From: Fomes fomentarius
Taxonomy: Eukaryota; Basidiomycota; Agaricomycetes; Polyporales; Polyporaceae
Direction: 5' to 3'
Assembly: GCA_022606135.1 (NCBI GenBank)
Contig: JABYQN010000008.1
Span: forward strand, 2,046,001-2,110,000
Length of the DNA stretch: 64,000 bases
Shown: piece after piece, positions 34,372 through 44,081 of the stretch
Position numbering within the stretch: position 1 is the stretch's first letter
How the letters are laid out: every line of letters starts with the position of its first letter
Notes under the pieces: generated by a model
Databases searched by the model: none
Seen by the model: only the letters and a program-made list of their open reading frames with translations
Told to the model about the DNA's origin: nothing
Position numbers and translations under genes: made by a program

Positions 34372-36336
34372 ATGGACAGCCCTACTCCTCGTCGTGTAGA
34401 TAAGGGAAAGGCGAGGGCCCAGGACGAGCCACCTACGGAGAACACACCCCTATTGGCTTCGACTTCAGGTTCCTCGTCCTCGAGCAGAGCACCCTCGATA
34501 GAGCATCCGAATGCAGCCCGTCGACGACTGTATTCCCGCCTTGTCTCTGTATTTTTGATCTCACTGTCCTTCTGTGTGCTACTCTTTGCTCTCCTTGCTA
34601 TCGTTGCATATTCCTGGCGTTCAAGAGCGTCTACAACCCGTCCGGAAGAAATCATTCAACGTGCGCTGGTTGTTCAGGGACCGGACAAGGTTGGGGTGCT
34701 ATCTTACTCAGCAGAAGAGGGGCTATGGCTGCTCGTGGAGGGGAGGATGGGGCTGGACGCGGGGAGTGTGGCGGGGGTGAAGTCCGACGAGGACGATAGC
34801 GTATGGCGGACCTTGTGGAAATCCGTCGGACGCTGGAGCATTCGCCGCCTCGACCGCGTCACAGTCGAGCTTTCCCGTATAGATGTTTCACCAAGATCAC
34901 ACCCGAATATCTCCCTCGCGTCTATCTGGCTTCCGCCATTCGAGGTGCCTCTTACTGCGGACCCACCGCCACGGGACCTGTCCTGGTTGACACCCGTGAA
35001 GATCCCATTGCGGATACAGCCGACGAATGACATACAATCTGTGCTCGAGTTCGTGAGGGAGAGCTGGAAGGACGGGTATTTGAGCGTACAGGGCTTGGTG
35101 GCTCAAGCTGCTGTGCATGGAGGAGGACAGTCTGATAGCGGATGGAGGAGCCTCTTCAAAGTTACTCATACTGATGTCCGCCCGGTCATCAACCTGAAGA
35201 GTGCGTAGCACTTGATATTACGCTGTTCATGTGCTCATTACCGCGTAGTTCCTGATTTGCCTGGCCTGCCTCATCCGGGACCTCATAGTCCATTTCCTCA
35301 TTTCTCCGACCTTGTCACTCTCAGGTCGTTTCATATCACCTCAACAGACGACAACATCTATATTACAGCCAATGCATCCGCTATTAACCCTGCGCCAGAA
35401 GGGCTTGAGTTTACAGCCCCTCATCTTCCATTTATCATCGCCCTTCCAACACCAGGCAATGACGCTCCAAGCGTACCCGTCGTTTCAGTCCAATCCGCTC
35501 CCTTCCAGCTTACTCACCCCAACATCTCCTTGGCCCTCAGAGGCACAGTCATTCCACTCCCGCGCAACTCTTCCAGCGCGCTCTCCGCCTTCGTGGGCGA
35601 GTACATCAACGGACGCGACGCCGACATCCAGATCACCACCACACTCATTCCAGGACTCACCATTAACACGACGTTCCCCGCACCACACCCGCGGCCGGAC
35701 ATCCTGCGCAACGTCACGATCAGCGACATGAAGATTCGGCCCGCTGGGACCACAATGCTAGCGAGCGGAGTCGTACATGCCCTCGTTGTTCTTCCGCGGG
35801 GTATCAACGTCGGCGTGAACGCAACCCGCGTCTTCCCTGACGTGCTCATCTTCGACGGGGCGGTTCCGAATTCGCCCGGAGAGGAATTCACGTCCGGTAG
35901 TCCCCCTCCGACGAAGCCCCTTCCAGACCCACTGCCCCCGGGTGCATTCGCGCACATCGTGCCTGAAGACTGGCTTCCAGCTGAGTGTCATCCCGTTGAG
36001 GGTCCTGCAGGGAGCGGGTCGACGGTTGCAGTGTCTGCACAGATTGTGGACGTCCCACTTGAAGTGTTGCCCGGACGCCAGCGGGAGTTCAGCGACTTTG
36101 TCTCGAAGGTAAGAGTCTCCGTCTACTTTCTCAGAAGAACTCCGAACTGATGTCACGTCACATGATCATCTGTGTAGGTTATCTTTGGGTCTCATGCAGT
36201 TGCTGGGGTGCAGGGCGTGGCTGCGGTCGCAGTTCGCGTTCAAGGGCTGCCGTTTGCAAATGGACACGATGGAGAGATGGAGCTTTCTGACTTACCGTTC
36301 CAGGGAAGTGTACCCATAGGGAAAAAGAGCTTTTGA
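34372..36336 (+). CDS. Tag1-like fungal membrane protein with Ig-like repeats
   Basis: Three exons, 34372-35200, 35249-36108 and 36178-36336, total 615 codons. A cytosolic N-terminus with a PLLAST-type acidic/Ser region precedes one membrane segment (SVFLISLSFCVLLFALLAIVAYSW, residues about 62-85). A long luminal part of beta-sandwich character follows, with many sequons (NISL, NVTI, NATR). This layout resembles the fungal Tag1/DUF3712 group, vacuolar membrane proteins linked in yeast to termination of autophagy. The assignment is by architecture and a few sequence patterns, so the function is tentative. An upstream in-frame ATG at 34297 exists, but 34372 starts the normal cytosolic tail. Confidence 0.65.
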
Positions 36337-36508
36337 GGGACATGTCATATGCTGATACTCTAGATCTGGGGATATGTGTACGTTTCTGCTCGTCGTATTT
36401 TTTTTTCTCTTGGTGTATCCACTGTACAGTACTGAGCGCTCTCTCTACCACGCCAGGGTCATATGTATATAGATCGCGGACTCGTCTGACATCGCTTTCG
36501 CTTGCACG

Positions 36509-38058
36509 CTAGTTGTAATGCTTGACTACGACGCCGTTGATGACCTCCTCCTCGACACGTTCATCCTTCTTCTTCAGGTCCGACTTGCCATACGCACTTG
36601 TCCGCGCCTTGCGCCACTGCTCCGTCGTCGGTGCGCTCTCGTCCTCAAACCGCCTCACGATCCCCTCCCTCTGCAGCACAGGGCTCTCCTTCAACGGCTT
36701 CAGCACCACGTCATCGTCCGTCATCGCAAAGTAGAACGCGCCAACCCTCGTGCACCCGCGCTGGTCCGCCGGCGGCTGCACGACGCGGTGGATCGTCGCG
36801 CGGTAGTATCCGCCAGAGAGGAACTCCATCCCGTCGCCGATGTTGACGACGAGCGCGTTCGGGATGTGCTTGACGAAGCGCCACTTGTTGTCGGGCGAGA
36901 GGATCTGCAGGGCGGTGACGGGCTGTGAGTAGAGGATGGTGATGGTGCCGAAGTCGGTGTGGCCTTTGAGCCAGACGTTGTTCGTGAGCTTTTCTTCTTC
37001 TTCGGTGCGCGGGTAGCTACGAGGCGATTAGTAGGGAGGCAGGGTGAGCGCGGAGGCAGGATGAGCGGGGAGACGGGTGGGTGTCACTGACTATTTCATA
37101 AAGCGGACTATGAGGGGAAGCAAGTGTAAGTGGGTGACCGCAAAAATATAGACAGGCATGGAACGGACTGTAAGTCTCCCCCTTTGCGTCGAAGCCGTGG
37201 ATGTTGACGAACGTCTCCTCTGGAAGCTCCATGCCCCGCGCGAGGAGTCTGGCGATGCCACAGACCTCAGGTTGTCAGTTAGGGCAGAGGCCTGACATCT
37301 ACGCGTATAACGCACCGGAGAATCGGATGCAGGACATCGAAGTGGCTGTGTTCTGCAAAGGCACGGAGCTCAGGGAGGAGAGGCTGCAGCGCGCGCGGAT
37401 GCTGCTGATGTTCAGTGACCGAGCGATGCACTGGGGGTGACCGGTGAGTATGGGAGCGCACTGCTCATGCTGAGGAATTGAAACTTGCAGTTGTAATGCT
37501 CGAGCTGGTCGTGGACGCCGTTGTCGATGTGCTTCAGGGTTCAGAGTTTAATGGACTGGTGAGTGCGAAGTCTGTGCGCGCGCCAAGGCTCACCCAGTAG
37601 TTGCGGAGCTTGTAGCCCCTATATGAGCCTGTCTGCTTGATGTCGCCCGCGAACTGCTTCTTTTCGTCTTCTGGGACCTGCGCGAAAGGGACGTCTGCAA
37701 TGTCGAAGATGCGCTCGGTCTGTCAGCCAGGCACCCTGGTGACTCAGTACAGGTACGGTTATCACACTCTGAAGTCCCTAACGTACCTGCGCCTCAGTGA
37801 ACCCGTGGTTGATGATATAGAGGAAGCCATGTGTGCGCATCGCATCGCGCACTCGCGGCGCGAGCTCTACGCGCCCCTCAGGCGTGCTCGCCTTGGAGAT
37901 GTCGATTACAGGGAGATCTGCCCATTCGACTACCGAGCATCGATATCTTAGTCATCGATGGAGAGGTATGGATGCAGAGAGCATTCCGACATACCATCTT
38001 CTTCAGTTGGAGGTGCAGCGACATAGTGGGGGATCAGGGGTAAAGTCGCGCTAGGCAT
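36509..38058 (-). CDS. 2-oxoglutarate/Fe(II) oxygenase (isopenicillin N synthase-like), paralogue A
   Basis: Eight exons from the start: 38058-37995, 37929-37787, 37719-37594, 37531-37489, 37430-37316, 37248-37169, 37107-37092 and 37016-36509. They total 364 codons exactly. The N-terminal DIOX_N part (WADLPVIDISKA) is followed by the jelly-roll core with the iron ligands HTD in LKGHTDFGT and His in TIHRVVQPP. The 2-oxoglutarate-binding Arg region is GCTRVGAFYF. The substrate is unknown. The intron at 37431-37488 begins GCAAGT; paralogue B has a GT donor at the same codon phase, so this is a genuine GC-AG intron. The 37092-37107 exon is 16 nt. A has lost introns that B and C keep in the last part. 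It is tandem with paralogue B. Confidence 0.88.
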
Positions 38059-38688
38059 TTCGGCGTACGACCTCGATCAATCGTCAAGTCCACGGTTGGG
38101 ATGTTCTGAGCCTGAGAGCACACGTTCTCAGCAATACCACAATTGCTATCAGGAATGGGAACGAGGGATGGAAATAGGACTGACGAAAGCCCTCGATTGG
38201 GGATAAATATGACCGAGGGAAGTAGCGCGAAGGTGCTGAGCACGCAATTTGGTGGGGAAGTGGCGGGATTCTTTCAGTGGGTTACGGGGAGCCGTGCCAG
38301 CCGACTCAGGTAGATAAGTCATGGAAGTGATCAAGATAGGACTAGAACCGGGAATAGCACTGTACAAGTATAGCGCGAGAGTGAGATCAAAATGAGCTTA
38401 ACCTGACAAGGTGGGAGAGAGCTATTCTCTGCAAGAGGAAACACAGTTTTTTTTCCCGCCACAGGCAAACACGAATGAACCTGAACTACTAGGGATTTCT
38501 GGGACAGTGGGTCATTCCATCTACTGTACATGGAAAGAAAGACAGATCCAAGTTTTAATCGTGCAACACTGCAACCTTTGATGAGCTCGTCGTCAGCCGA
38601 GTCAGCGCCCAGCTTCTTCCCATACATAACGAATCACTTGTACCAAGTTGCAGCCGCAGCCGCGACTCTCCATCACCACCACTCTTGC
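38059..38688. other. Intergenic region between oxygenases A and B
   Basis: 630 bases holding the promoter of A and the 3' flank of B. GGATAAATATG at about 38200-38211 may give a minus-strand TATA region. A T-run lies near 38449-38456. No gene is supported. Confidence 0.5.
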
Positions 38689-40366
38689 TCAGTTGTAATG
38701 CTTGACAACAATCCCGGTAACAAACTCCTCCTCGTTCCCGTCCTCCCGCTTCTTCAGCTCAGTCTGGCCATAGGTGCGCGTGCGGCCCTTCCGCATCACC
38801 TCCATCGTCGGCGCGTCCTCGTCCGCGCACCTGCGCTTGATGCCCACGCGCTGTAGGACCGGGCTCTTGGCGTACGGCACGAGCTTGACGTCGTCGTCCG
38901 AGAGCGCGAAGTAGAAGGTCCCGAGGCGCGGACAACCGCGCTGGTCCGCGGGCGGCTGCACGACACGGTGGATCGTGCCCTTGTAATACCCGCCGGAGAG
39001 CATCTCCATCGAGTCGCCGATGTTCACGACCTATTGCACGTATGCACGTAATGTGATTTTGGAGTGAGAACGGGATGCCAAAGAGGTTGTAGGGTGAAAG
39101 AGAGACGTACGAGAGCGTTGTCTATGTGCCTGATCCACCGCCATTTGCCGTCCTGAGACAGGATCTGCAACGCAGTGACGGGCTGGCTCCAGAGAATCGT
39201 GACGGTCCCGAAGTCTGCAGATGGTTCAAAGTCGGCAGACTCGGCAAGCATAGTAGTCATGCAACTTACCCGTGTGGCCCTTGAGCCAGACGTTCTTCGA
39301 GTTCGCCTCCTCGTCTTGAGAACGCGGGTAACTGCATGCGACACCCATGAGCGACATGCTCCGGGAACCTGAAAGGAAGCATGATGCTTACTACTTCATG
39401 AATCGGGCTAGAGTCGCGTCGCATGTCAGCGAGCGACGTTCACAAAGCACAGTGTAAGTTCAGTGCGACGTACCCCATGTTTCTCCCGGAGCGTCGAAGT
39501 TGTGCATGTCCACGAATGTCTCCTCAGGGACTTCCATTCCAAGGGCGAGCAGCCTGGCACGAGGAATGAGATTCGGGTGCACCAGGACTGGGGCAAGTCA
39601 CTAACCTGAGGATGGGATGGAGGACATTGTAGTGGTTGTGTTCGGTCCATGCACGAATCTCAGGGAGGAACGGGCGAAGGGCCTTGGGGTATTCCTGGCG
39701 GTCGTAGACCGCATGGTGCACTGGGAAACACCGAAGTGACGTGAGACCTGCATGGAGTCATCGTAGTTCGTAAAAACAGACGTACGGTTGAACTGATCGA
39801 TCTGATCCCGAACGCCGTTAGAGATGTGCTAGAAGAGCGGAGTCACGGTGGAGTACTTTAGATGGTGGCACTATAATCGCACAGAAGCTCAAGTGCCTAC
39901 CCAGTACTGGCGGAGCTTGTAGCCACTGTAGAGACCCGTCTCCTTGAAGTTGCCGGCGAGCGACTTCTTCTCCTCCTCGGGGGTGGCAGAGAAGGCGAGG
40001 TCGGCAATGTCGAAAATTCGATCGTTCTACGAAATGAGTGCAGGCAGCATCATGATGTCAGAATATGCGCAGAGAGGGTAGTCAATTCGGTTTGACCTGG
40101 GCTTGCGTCAGGCCATGGTTTATGATATACATAAACCCGTGCGTGTGCATCGCATCGCGCACTTGAGGTGCGAGCTCCGCGCGCCCTTCAGGGGTCTTGG
40201 CCTTGGAAATGTCGATAATGGGAAGGTCCGCCCAGTCCACTGCGCAAAATGGCGGGGGTTAGTAGGCCACTTCATGATCAGTACACTGTCTTGTCCACGT
40301 ACGGTTCTCCTTGGTCGGCGGGGCAGCGACGTAGTGAGGAGCGTTCGGAACAGTGGTCGCGGGCAT
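38689..40366 (-). CDS. 2-oxoglutarate/Fe(II) oxygenase (isopenicillin N synthase-like), paralogue B
   Basis: Starts at ATG 40364-40366 (MPATTVPNAPHYVAAPP) and ends at TGA 38689-38691. The last exons are 39407-39392 (16 nt), 39331-39270, 39214-39111 and 39030-38689; their sum equals that of the matching part of paralogue A. Motifs are WADLPIIDISKAKTPEG, then GHTDFGTVTIL with the His/Asp iron ligands, TIHRVVQPPADQRG with the distal His, and the C-terminal KHYN ending shared with A. The intron after DQFN uses a standard GTACGT donor where A uses GCAAGT. GTATAAAGG on the minus strand at about 40457-40465 is a likely TATA box. The substrate is unknown. The position beside A and the conserved exon plan mean tandem duplication. 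Confidence 0.87.
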
Positions 40367-42048
40367 GTTTATGGCAGAAAGTGAGGGGCGATTGAGCTCG
40401 AGTGGTCACGTCCGGGGCAAAACGACTCTGAGCAATAGATGGAGCCACGAACCAGACCTTTATACTACTTTCTTTGCTCCATGGCTTCGCGAAGTGGTGG
40501 TCGGGCGAAGTGGTGATCGGGCGAAGTGGTGGTCGCGTGAAATGGTGGCCGCTATCTAGTCAGGAGACATTCAGGTACAGCCAGTTTGGAGGCCGCATGA
40601 GAACACCGTCGATACAAATGTGGACTCGGGAGCTGATGACCGGCGACGCTTACTGCGAGAGAGATACTGCGAGCCTAAGAAGTCTATGAGCTCAGTATTG
40701 AGCTCATACTTGGGGAAAAGAAGAAGTTGGTTAACTATTGATAGGCTGCCGTCCCTGCGGCAGGCGAGGGATCGTGGTGCCCCCCGCGTGGTCTAGGTGA
40801 CAGGGCCCCGCTCGTGAGCAAGACACGGCTGCCATGTGACAATACGGCGGGGAAGACTACAACGGAGGCGGGTAATCCACGTCCTAAAAACTGGCTGGGG
40901 TGATCAACGACATCGTCTGTAAGATAATGACGTAGGAAATAGAGTTATTCGATTCAACCGAAACTGATCACCGACATAGATCACAGTCCGGGGTAGGTTT
41001 GTCTTGACGGCTGGCTTACCTCGACTCTTGGAAGCTATGAGGGGGCTGTTCTTAAGCTGAGATACCCGTAAGTCCGGACTGTAGTACGCACTGGCAGACG
41101 TGGATGCCACTGGACTGCAAGTGCCGCCGGACTTGGTACCTAGTGCACGTGCACGCGCTTACGGACCTCCATCCTTCTCAACCACAGAACACCGCCCGTC
41201 GGATATCCCAAACATACGACCGGTGACCCAAGTCTCCAGTGCATGCAAGACTGGAATTGACCTCATCGAACTATGCCTTAAATGCGACATCTGGCAGCAC
41301 TCTCTACGGTGTCGGTTCGTAGTCAACAGAGCAGGACTTTGCTTCAAGTCGGTCTCCTCACAAGTTCCCGATGATAGTTGTCAGTAACACGGATACCGCG
41401 CTGGACCCGCACCGGTAAGCTTCCCCGTAAAGAATGAATTGAAGGTGAGAGAACATGGTTCCATTGCTGGTTTTTGGCCCTCTAAGCCCCGCGCCGTCTC
41501 GCATACGCCGCAGCACAGGTGACCACGAGGCGCTACTATCTCTTGAACTCTGCATGGCACATCGCCGATGGACTCGGGCTGTTTTGCGCAATCTCACATA
41601 CACCGATGGGTCTGGATTCCTTGACGCGCGTATTCTGCAATCTTCAGTGCTTCCGACGACCCACAGACGTGGGGGCAGAGCTTGTACATAGTCAGGCTCC
41701 CCGCCCTTCCCCCTTCATCTCCTTGACACCTTCTGGCTCACCCTCTGCGATCTCTCCTCATCGACATTCGTATTATAGAGCTCTCTATTTCTCTCATCAC
41801 GATGCTCTCACTCGTGCACGACTATGACGTTTATCAAGCAGATCAGCTAAGCACAACTGTCGCCGAAGAAGGCAGTCGTCGTCAGGGAAGGATCGTTGAG
41901 GATGTCTATCTCACCAGCCCGATGGAAGCTGTCAGAAATAGTGCGTGCCTTGCACATTGTTTGTTGTATTTACGCTGATGGCGATGATGTTCATCGCCGT
42001 CGTGCGGGTGCAGGTGCAGGTGCTGAGAAGCCCGGAGTCAGGCACTCG
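40367..42048. other. Intergenic region of about 1.7 kb
   Basis: No recognisable gene. It contains the promoter of oxygenase B at its left end, a 16-nt tandem repeat (40491-40554), and a pyrimidine-rich stretch near 41700-41800 upstream of the next gene. Frames on both strands are short and unrelated to known products. Confidence 0.5.
40491..40554. repeat. Tandem repeat, 16-nt unit, four copies
   Basis: Four head-to-tail units based on GAAGTGGTGGTCGGGC. The second has one change, the third two and the fourth more. It lies about 125-190 bases upstream of the oxygenase B start, just upstream of its TATA-like element. Confidence 0.8.
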
Positions 42049-43308
42049 ATGACATCCTTCCTGCGCCTCAATTTCAGTATCCACTTTCTTCAAATTCTCC
42101 TGCGCAGGAAATCGTTCGCACAGGTTCTCGTATTCGCGATCTATCTGGCGCTGTTCGCGAAGGGGGTCGCCGCCCAAGATGACGGCAACAAACTCACCAT
42201 GAACCCCATTCAGAATCTCACGCTCTGTGCGCAAACCAACCTGACGTGGACTGGCGGAGTCCCACCATACCGGCTGAATGTGGAGCCATTCGACCCCATC
42301 AGTGGCCGCGCGCAAACGAGTTTGAACCAGCGCTATCTCAACATCTTGGACCATTGGTTCGTGTGGACCCCAAACATCACGGCAGGAACGGATATCCAGG
42401 TCACCGTGAACGACGCGACCCCAAACGGCACTTCTGGCAATCATCAGACGGTGAGGTTGGGGGCAGATAGCAGCTGTCTTGCCGTCACATCCTCGTTTGC
42501 ACCGACAGGTTTGTCGGCTACGTCGTCTGGGACATCGAGTGCTGTTGGTGGCACGCCGTCCACATCTGCAACGCCGCCGACTCCATCCGTTGACGTTGTG
42601 AACCATGGCCTAAGCGCAGGGGCAACCGCAGGCATTGCAGTGGCCGTATCCGTCTCGGTGATCCTGCTGGTAGCCGTAGGATTCTGGTGCTTGCTCCGTC
42701 GAAGGAGGGCCGTCAGACACGACGAAGGTGCGCTAGTTCCGCTCATCAAACCCCAAGAGATTCATAACCCGGGCTTCGATCTGGCAGACTTCGACGTCGA
42801 TCGGTCTGTTGTCAGCCCATCACTCTCCGACGGGTCTACCGCCATCATGCGCGAGCGCTACTCTGGCATCTCGAGCACACTTTCCAAAGCCATGTCCCCC
42901 AAGCCGCTGTCCCAAGGCGAGTCGCAATTCGCGTCCTACTCAGGCCCTGCGAGCCCCACAATACCGGAGCTCGAGTACGGACGTCCGACACCGTACCTGG
43001 TCTCCCGGAGTTCCGACAGCCCCTCTTGTTCGGTCTCCGAGCTGCGGAGGAGCCGGAAGACGGTGCGCGACACGATCGCGGGAAGTACGAATATCTCGAC
43101 GACCGATGTGCGCTCGCCGACCCCGACGCAGGCTTCGGACGTCGGGAGTAGTAGTGCCGGAGCTCCGGTGCCGTCGCCGAGGATGATCAGGTTCGAGACG
43201 GACGGAGGGGTTCGCCTTGCTACGGGCGACGATGAACTCCCTCCGGATGCGTTGAGCGATGGAGGGGTGTCGACGCTCCCGCCGCCTTATGCCCAGTATG
43301 AAGCTTGA
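42049..43308 (+). CDS. Single-pass membrane protein with extracellular domain and disordered cytosolic tail
   Basis: One exon, 419 codons from ATG 42049. A basic N-terminus precedes a hydrophobic signal segment (VLVFAIYLALFAKGVAAQ). An extracellular domain of about 110 residues follows (NPIQNLTLCAQTNLTWTGGVPPYRL) with sequons and a conserved-looking WTGG/PPY pattern seen in many agaricomycete surface proteins. A Ser/Thr/Pro-rich stalk leads to one membrane segment (AGIAVAVSVSVILLVAVGFWCLL) with a RRRR stop-transfer signal. The long Ser/Pro-rich tail ends PPPYAQYEA. This resembles wall-stress sensor-like proteins, but no specific family is claimed. The frame stays open upstream to 41896, but that Met is not next to the signal peptide. 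Confidence 0.7.
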   Translation: MTSFLRLNFSIHFLQILLRRKSFAQVLVFAIYLALFAKGVAAQDDGNKLTMNPIQNLTLCAQTNLTWTGGVPPYRLNVEPFDPISGRAQTSLNQRYLNILDHWFVWTPNITAGTDIQVTVNDATPNGTSGNHQTVRLGADSSCLAVTSSFAPTGLSATSSGTSSAVGGTPSTSATPPTPSVDVVNHGLSAGATAGIAVAVSVSVILLVAVGFWCLLRRRRAVRHDEGALVPLIKPQEIHNPGFDLADFDVDRSVVSPSLSDGSTAIMRERYSGISSTLSKAMSPKPLSQGESQFASYSGPASPTIPELEYGRPTPYLVSRSSDSPSCSVSELRRSRKTVRDTIAGSTNISTTDVRSPTPTQASDVGSSSAGAPVPSPRMIRFETDGGVRLATGDDELPPDALSDGGVSTLPPPYAQYEA

Positions 43309-44081
43309 TACATGGGGTTGACCTACTTACTTGCCTTTTCGCTTTTGATCTCCTTCACTACCGTCTCAGCATACGCTCCTCGTCTTCGACGTGCTAACCT
43401 TTACGTACTTTCTTTTCGGAGATACGAAGACTCGCAAAATGTCATGACAGCGCGAGACACCGTGGCTCTTCATCATTACGCTTCTCCAGTCATGAGCTCC
43501 TAGCTGTTTACGCCCGGCTTGATAGTTCTCTTCTCGTTGGTTGTGCATTGTCTTGTTCTACTGGTGTGCGCGAATATGACGGTACTTTACGGCGACGAGA
43601 AGGACGAGGAGGACGAGGAGCATAGATTTGTCTCTCCCCGGAGCTCTGAAGTAGGTACACTGGAGTGCAACGAGTATTCCGATGAAAGAAGCTGCTTTCT
43701 AGTGAGCGTCGGAGCTGGTCTGCAAGCGCCGACCTGGCTTAGGCTCGGAACAAGCCGTCTTCTCCGCTCAAACTTCTGGGCTCCGATGGTACTGCCGGAA
43801 CGAAGCCTGTTTCGTGACGTTTTGAGAATCTCCAGCGCAGCGCGCCCGGGCATTATCAGTTCAATATCCTTTCCAGCGCTGATCTCACAGAGCTTGAGAA
43901 GCCCTCGGTTATGCTAGGGACGCTACCGCCGCCCACTTCAACAAGGTATGGGCGTGACACTAGATGGGGACGCTACACAGCGCCGTAAGGTACTATATAT
44001 TCGAACCATCGCTACAGCATTTGCCCACCATCCACCGTGTCTGCCTGCCACGTTCGTTGGAGGATTAGTTCTCCGGAAGAG
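43309..44081. other. Intergenic region upstream of the aldehyde dehydrogenase
   Basis: 773 bases. An acidic 132-codon frame at 43519-43917 opens with a hydrophobic stretch but lacks support from splicing or homology. TACTATATATTC at 43991-44002 is a good TATA candidate, about 80 bases before the next ATG. Confidence 0.5.

Noticed and set aside
41896..42048. Upstream extension of the single-pass membrane protein
   Set aside because: The frame is open but would place a non-hydrophobic arm before the signal segment. The ATG at 42049 is the natural start.
41932..42606. 224-codon minus frame opposite the membrane protein gene
   Set aside because: Antisense shadow in GC-rich coding sequence, with no domain, membrane segment or splice context.
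43519..43917. 132-codon frame with a hydrophobic start
   Set aside because: No splice context, homologous pattern or promoter signal. The acidic run and later sequence look random.
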